Assembly: GCA_027922465.2 (NCBI GenBank)
Contig: BQMF02000061.1
Span: 992,001 to 1,056,000, forward strand
Direction of reading: 5' to 3'
Length of the DNA stretch: 64,000 nucleotides
From: Turritopsis dohrnii
Lineage: Eukaryota > Cnidaria > Hydrozoa > Anthoathecata > Oceaniidae
This document shows, in pieces, positions 58,001 to 64,000 of the stretch (position 1 is its first letter; each line of letters starts with the position of its first letter). The position numbers and the translations under genes are program-made. Under the pieces are notes generated by a model. The model saw only the letters and a list, made by a program, of their open reading frames with translations. It was not told where the DNA came from and did not search any database.

Positions 58001-61000
58001 TAAAGTTACGTTCTAGTAACATAGTGTTGATTTTATTGCATCGAGATCCGTTCATAGCGAACGTTGATGCCACTGAGAGAAAGGACTGCTTGAAAGAAAT
58101 GTCGGAAAGGTTTTTCTCGAATATCAATCAATACACAAGGCAAAGTTTGTTTGGAATAGATAGTGAGAATCTACATGAAAATATGTTATCCTTATGTTGC
58201 TATGACCACATCAGGTAGGGTCATGTTCATACCACACATGATTGAAAACATGTGACAAACCTTCTCCTTTTTGTTATTTTTTTTTTTCATGACAGGATCC
58301 TTGCATCTGCTGTCACCTTGGAAACAGAACAGAAGAATACTCCTGCCGTTAGGTCGTCTACAGTAGATGTTATATTGGGAAAACTGGCAGTAGACGAAAA
58401 TTTGTATGATGATGTGATTAATAAAAAAGAAAAAAAAACATATTCCAACAGCAAGGTTTGTTTACTACAATGCTTTCATGAAATCCTGTTCAGATATCAT
58501 TAAAGGGAATCTAAGAATCTAAAATCTAAGAATTAGTTTTTTACCTATAAATCATTTTTTCCACTCTGGGTACCATTATTTTGCTGCCACAAAGGTGATG
58601 TGTTTTTGTTCATCTTTGTTTATATTTGTGAAAGGTTTCCATTGAAAGTCATAACTTTCAACACTTTGAAAGACAGATTTTCCTTATAAGAAAAGCGTAT
58701 AACAGATGAAACATATTGTTGTGATGGTTGAGAGATCTTTATTGTAGTATCAATGTATGGAAAATCCATCAAACTCATTGTTTTCAATATGGTTTCTCAG
58801 GAATGATTGCATGTACAACTTGGAAATGCTAATGACTTCCTAATTTTTTCCTAGATTTTTTCATTCAATCTTAAAGAGGAGTCTCCTTTGTATCCAGGGA
58901 TGTTTAGTTCTAGTCTATCACCCTGTGTGAAGATGAAGTATTTGAAGACGCAACGTTGTAATACATCTGTATGTACATTCTCATATTATATTAAATTTTT
59001 AACAGTTTGAATCAAAAGTTACATGTCATAATTCCTTCTGCTTGTTGTTGAATGATTTGGTTTTACAAAAGAAACAAATTGATCAATGTATAAACATAAC
59101 TTTGAAATGACTTTTTATGTTGGTTTTTTTTTCACATCAAGGGAGTTCAGTCACGTTCCACAGTCCCATCCAAGTCATCTGTAACAATTGATTTTGGCAT
59201 AATGGATACAGAATTAGATCTGACTATTGTTGATAGAATTGTTGCAATACTTTGGCCCGGACCACTCTTCAAACTGAACACTCCTCTACATCAGCCATTC
59301 AATGACCTTTACACTTCATTAGCAACAGGCCGATCAGCAGTAAGAAACCTGTTAAAATTATCTTTGACCAACAAGTGCTATTTTTCTTTGGTAATGCTTT
59401 TGTTTGGTTTAGAATCAGAATACAGCATTTCATCAAGTGATGGATGATAGTCCATTAATCAACGATGTAAAAACTGATTTAACATTACGCTTTCCAAAAT
59501 TAAATATACTTTTACGGTAATGTTAAATCTTTATCTAATATTTCAGTATAGTCAATTGTCAGTCCATATTAAAGTAAGTATTTCTTCATAGATTTCCAGT
59601 TCCTGACCTGCGCCCTGCTAGTGATATTGATAAGCGACCTTGGTGGCGGAAAGCTGTACACAAAGAAAATTTAAGTATTGATATTGATGCGTGTGAGTTG
59701 AAAACTACATTCCATGGTGGTCAGAATTCCTCAACATACGACATTACTTTCAAAAAAGCTAAAGGTATTAAAGATTGCTTTATAATCAGTTTTCATTAAA
59801 ACCTTTTTATGAAAAGTTGAAGTTCTTTGGATTTTTTTTTCAGGTTATTTTCTTGCTTTTGACTCGAAATATCATTTGTTTAATATTGACTGTTCATCTG
59901 ATGGTAATGATCATTCTTCGATGGGTATTGACATGCCAAGGTATTTGTGCTTACATTTTTCTGAAATTGATCATGGCATTTAGGGGGGAATATCTGAGGA
60001 ACCAATATGGATAACTGAGGTTTCTGGAGGTCCACAATATTGGCTCGGGAATGGTGAAAGAATTAGTCTAAATTTTGGGGGGTGATGGGGTTGTGGCATC
60101 ATTGAAATCTATGATTGATGACGGTTAGTCACAATGAAGCAATCCCATGCAGTTTTTTGAGCTGTACAATTATGGATAAACTTTCTGTTTACCATTCCTT
60201 GATTCCTTGATTCATCATCTATTGTTTGATAAAGGAGTTGTGCACAGCTGAAAAGATTTTCACATCGTTTGCAAAATTAGATACAGTTTAACAGGGTTTT
60301 TTTGTCACTTATTCATGGCTTTACATGCTCCTCAGAAGAATTTAACCAAAAAACTAACAAAAAACAAGCACTCTCTAATATAAAAGTGGATATTATTATA
60401 AGATGATTTTTCTGAAATCCAAGATTAGCTTTCATTGGTTTCATAAGTAACGTCTATAAGCAAATGTAAATAAAGTTAAGCACTTCATGAATTACTTTTT
60501 ATTGAACAGAGATTTGAAAGAAATTATTGCATTGCATTGCGTTTTGATCTAGTTGAAGGTCCCAGTATTTGGTGATTGTTGTTATTTATATAACATAGAC
60601 AATCAGTACTATATTGCATGGTCAATCTTATCCATTTTTATTCAGTTATTAGTTATTATAAAATTTTATCAAAAAGAGAATAACGAGAAGTTTCATTTTT
60701 TATTATATATTAACTCAATATTTCGTCCTGCATCTGCAGAACATCGTCAGGAACATTTGAATGGTTTTACGTCCTGATGAATATCTTTTATTATAAAATG
60801 TAAATGACATATTCTCTCAGCCTTAATGAAAGCCTGCTCAACCAACTTTTTAGAAAGAAAGAAAGAAAACATTCATCTTCAGCTATATTCTTTCCTTAAC
60901 TTTTAAATTGACTGATGGTGGAATATTTCGCTGTCTACATTACAGGATTCCTTATAATCGCCTATGTTATGAAACCCTATAAAGTAAACTATATTTTTTA

Positions 61001-64000
61001 ATGAAATAGTATCAATTTTACATACAAATGGTATCATGAATGGTATATGCGTTTCAAGTAAATTGTAAAGTGTCAATAAAGTGTCATACCTAATGTACAT
61101 GCATAGTGCTTGTTAGGAAAGTCTCGTGACATATTTTCGTAGGATTCTGGTAACATCATCAGCTCCAGTTCAATCTGTGTTTGATGAAATAAATGATACA
61201 TCAAAAGATTCGTCCCCTGATTCAATTGAAGAACAATATCCCTGGATGAAAGCAGAACCTTCTCCATTCTCTACACAGCAAACGATGTATGAAAACGAAG
61301 AGGTTAGCATGTAAACTGTACACGAATTCTATTCAATGTTCTTGCATCACAAAAATATCCATCATGATATGTTTTGCTTACTTATAGATGTTACTACCTG
61401 GCTCCATAGCTGATATGAATGCCTTCCAAGAATTTGCTACGATGTGTTCAAAGCTAGCTATAAACTGCTATTTCCCTGAAGCTCAAGTTAATCTACATAC
61501 AAATAATGTTTTTGAGTTATTATATAACAGGTAACACTGCTGTTTAAATCTATGGCTTTAAGAAAAGTTGTTTTAATATTATTTTACTCATTCTTGAATA
61601 ATTTCGTTCAGAGTTTTTGGTGATTTGGTGATGTGGGAGCCATCTGCACCATCCCCATTAGATCCGAATTCCAAGCAACTGAATCCTTATGAGAGCGTTC
61701 ATATCAATTTGGCCAGTCATATTGGTCAACTCGAGACAGGAGGTGACAAATTTTTCATGTGTCGATCAGCAATAAGAGACGGTAAGAGACGGATTTTCCT
61801 TACAACCTATTTTCTTTCATGTTCTGTTTTGTAAACATAATATAAAAGTTTCTCTTTAGGATTTGACTCCACGGACACTAGCTTCTTATCCAACGATTTT
61901 TCCGACAGTCCAATCAAACATCACGAGCAAACTAACATGTGTTTCTCAATTCATATAAACCATGGACAGATTGCTTTGTTTCCACCTTGCAAGGTATAAT
62001 GTTATTTATGTTTGGGATGTGTGTGAGCGTGAGTATTTGTGGCAAGAAAAGCCTTAATGATTAAACTCCAATACTGAATATGAGAGAAAAGACTTGAAAT
62101 TAGTGTTTGTAAGTATGATTGACATTCTGGTGTATTTTCAGGATGAACCAGATCATGCTGCATCATCGACTCCAACAGACGGTTCTTCCCCAGATGAAAG
62201 TGGGGCTGTTAGCACAGCTCATGTTGTCGTCAATTTTAAGGATGGACATTTTTTCACTGCATCTGGATACAAAGGGCAGCCAACCATAGACTTTATTGAA
62301 CTTTACACAAATAATATAGAGCTGTTCCATTCTGATTATATCAGCTCAGTAATAGACTTGAACATCATGGAGGATGCATTAAGTGTGAGTTCCCTTGTTA
62401 AAACGATTTACTCATCTGATGAAAATGTTCAAGCCAAATGTAAAGCATCAGCTGGTCTTGGCTCCGAAAATGTGGCCATGGTTTCACTTGCCATGAAATC
62501 TGTTACTGAGACAAACACAAAACGAAAGGTAAACGTTAATCCGTACTCTGGTGTACACGCTTTTTATATTTATAAGCATAGTGAAATTGCGTTGAGTGTG
62601 AAGTATTCTTATGCGTTGAGTGTGAAGTATTCTTGAAATTGCGTTGAGTGTGAAGTATTCTTGAAATTGCGTTGAGTGTGAAGTATTCTTATGCGTTGAG
62701 TGTGAAGTATTCTTGAAATTGCGTTGAGTGTGAAGTATTCTTGAAATTGCGTTGAGTGTGAAGTATTCTTATGGTTTACCAAAAAATAAGGGTGAGACAC
62801 TTAATGTTTTCTTATATTTCAAGATAAGATTCCATGACAATGTCACTCATACACGATACACAACTAACATGTTGCGAACTTATGAAGACAGCTTAATGTT
62901 TGATGTTTATATTGGTTTTTGCACATTTACTATATCTGTTTTTCACCCTATTCTATTATTCTTATGAAACTCACCATGGTAATATTCTTAACAAATAAAG
63001 GTGATTTTCACCCTGGTATTCTTATAGAAGCTATTCTTGTAAATAAAAGATCGTGCAGGTCATGAGATTCCACCGTTTTAATCTAATCCTTGCTAGGAAA
63101 ATATTTCGTTTTAAGAATTTATTTCTTATTTATTTCAGGACAACAAATTATCTGTTGCAATTCGAGGTGGAACGTTATTCCATAGGACATTAACCAGTGG
63201 GCATAGTTGGCTGATGCAGGTAGATTTAAAAGTAGTTAGTTTTAGCTAATACTAGTATGCACAGAAAATCCTTGATTTTTTAATTGATTTCTCGTTCTTT
63301 CAGTTAATGGACTTTATGGAAATTAAAGATTATCCAATCATGGGGTACAGTTTTCCATCCACTGTTACCACCCTACATTGTCATTTATGGGGTTGTGCAG
63401 TTGATTATAGGTTAGTGGAGAGATGCTAACGAAATTATTATTATTAATGTGACGAATGATTTTACAGGATAAAAAGTTATATGTATATACCAGCTATACG
63501 GATTCTGTTTCTTTGTCCTGTGTAATATAAGCTGCAAATTTTAAGTTACCTTCAGGCAAAGTTAAATCCTTGATTTCAGGGGTTAAGATATCAAACTGAT
63601 AATAGATTTTATTCTGAAAGTTGCATGCAATCATTAAAGATTCAAGTGAACGACTCTTCATTTCTTTGTTGTTCTTCAGACCAGTCTACTTGCCCATCCA
63701 CTGTTTGTTGACTGTTGAGGGATTCAGTTTATCAAGTAATTTAACACCTGGGTCGTCTACCTCGATTTTAAGGTGAGTTTGACATCTATCACTTTACCAT
63801 TCCAGATGGTTTGGATCAATTTGTTATTTAGAATAAAACAAGTAGTATATTTTGACGGGTTTTTTTGTTTCTCTTATGACGATCAGTTGTCGGACAATGG
63901 TCGGTGTTTGCTTTCACGTTGGAGCTCATCAAACCTATGAACTTGAAACATATTAGATATTAGAAGAGATAAGTGTGTTTCTCCTAGTGGTGCGGTACTG
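52076..64000 (+). CDS. ATG2: ATG2, autophagy lipid-transfer protein (3' end beyond the window)
   Basis: ATG2 bridges the ER and the growing phagophore and moves phospholipids. Exons: 52076-52243, 53289-53454, 53556-53705, 53791-53893, 56463-56835, 56942-57041, 57279-57689, 57774-57830, 57902-58214, 58296-58455, 58855-58968, 59142-59339, 59411-59516, 59592-59764, 59844 to about 59990, 59994-60081, 61143-61302, 61388-61530, 61612-61781, 61860-61993, 62142-62528, 63139-63219, 63304-63410, 63680-63772. The N-terminal chorein-like domain is clear (MPWYFPWSESIKKRACRYLL, LDQLTVDLYNGKG). Other family marks are RFPVPDLR, YPWMKAEPSPFS, LLPGSIADMNAFQEF and MWEPSAPSP. About 1370 residues are present of an expected 1900 or more; the C-terminal ATG2 regions are missing. 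One in-frame TAG at 59991 is discussed as a finding. Several introns are only 70-80 bp. Confidence 0.9.
54250..55290 (-). mobile_element. Degenerate LINE fragment (endonuclease region) in ATG2 intron 4
   Basis: Minus-strand pieces in several frames: EEQEQDNFYMGPQDLLDKHD, then MLTGDMIAKMG (APE-endonuclease core GDMNAK-like), NELVITGILFQHKDIHKVTW, and DIAKLKTENILKTFAIRLR, the order expected for the EN domain and the linker after it in LINEs whose endonuclease contains NxLVIxGTLF and IHKxTW. No reverse transcriptase follows. Heavily mutated, old. Confidence 0.65.
55640..55730 (-). mobile_element. PLE end relic in ATG2 intron 4
   Basis: CAACAAGATTTAAAATAAAC followed by AGAAGCTTTTCGTTATAATC and ATCATAAGTGCTACAGTAAA parallels the PLE-1 end at 38150-38222. 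The core in complement is CTTATGA, TGATTATAAC, GAAA, so the first segment is degraded and stem II is lost. Confidence 0.55.
60700..60760 (-). ncRNA. Hammerhead-like core in ATG2 intron 16
   Basis: In complement: CTGACGA (60750-60744), U, a 7-bp stem GTTCTGC/GCAGGAC (one G-U pair) around AGAT, GAAA (60724-60721), then stem III ATATT/AATAT with loop GAGTT, then A as the expected cleavage base. Every core position fits the hammerhead consensus. I could not find a good stem I, and no flanking PLE protein is present. Confidence 0.5.
62589..62772. repeat. Higher-order tandem repeat in ATG2 intron 21
   Basis: Seven units sharing GCGTTGAGTGTGAAGTATTC-TT with suffix AT (24 bp) or GAAATT (28 bp), in the order 24, 28, 28, 24, 28, 28, 24. 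That is an 80-bp higher-order block repeated twice plus one unit. The bases are essentially identical between blocks, so the array is recent. Confidence 0.95.

Noticed and set aside
62577..62967. Frames through the tandem repeat on both strands (ALSVKYSY and HSTQRN repeats)
   Set aside because: Repeat-driven frames inside an ATG2 intron; the preceding exon ends with a clear GTAAAC donor at 62529.

Overview
The window looks like nuclear DNA of an AT-rich invertebrate animal. Genes have many small exons with GT-AG introns. Penelope-like retroelements (PLEs), MITEs and a CXC-tailed transposon family are abundant. The last family and the PLE types resemble what is common in cnidarians, so a cnidarian, possibly a hydrozoan, is my best guess. 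That placement is inference; no species marker is present.

There are four host genes. (1) 56-1435, minus: an intron-less class A (rhodopsin-type) GPCR. (2) 9817-20753, plus: a signal peptide peptidase-like 2 (SPPL2) intramembrane aspartyl protease in 13 exons, including an 11-codon first exon. (3) 25998-34613, minus: a kinectin/p180 (RRBP1)-type ER membrane protein with a long coiled coil, in 20 exons. (4) 52076 to the right edge, plus: ATG2, the autophagy lipid-transfer protein, cut off by the window end after about 24 exons. I joined exons by reading GT/AG borders, phase and similarity to remembered family motifs. No transcript evidence was available.

The 1.4-9.8 kb stretch is gene-poor. 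It holds three inverted-repeat elements, two copies of a short hairpin repeat and one decayed reading frame. SPPL2 introns contain a PLE 3' end fragment, a fragment of a CXC-tailed transposon protein and a 21-bp minisatellite. Between SPPL2 and the kinectin-like gene lies a truncated piggyBac element (22977-25000) with a second inverted-repeat element inside it. Kinectin-like introns carry two tRNA-derived SINEs and a PLE end with a hammerhead-like fold.

From 35.4 to 50.7 kb the sequence is an almost continuous transposon mosaic. In order it holds: a head-to-head PLE composite (35451-37826); a second PLE composite (38113-42232) with an 11-bp target duplication, inserted inside a terminal-inverted-repeat (TIR) element (38060-43700); a 1.07-kb TIR element; a 2.76-kb element with roughly 290-bp TIRs encoding a broken CXC-tailed protein; a third, decayed PLE; and a 1.85-kb element whose ends are arrays of TTACCGGTAA-like palindromes and whose middle carries a coding-like fragment.

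The most interesting signals are: hammerhead-ribozyme-like folds at several PLE ends and at one unassigned locus in an ATG2 intron; the CXC-tailed transposon family, whose two damaged copies preserve complementary parts including a FEN/XPG-like helix-3-turn-helix motif; a dispersed roughly 65-75-bp hairpin with about 10-bp target duplications; and an in-frame TAG inside otherwise convincing ATG2 coding sequence.
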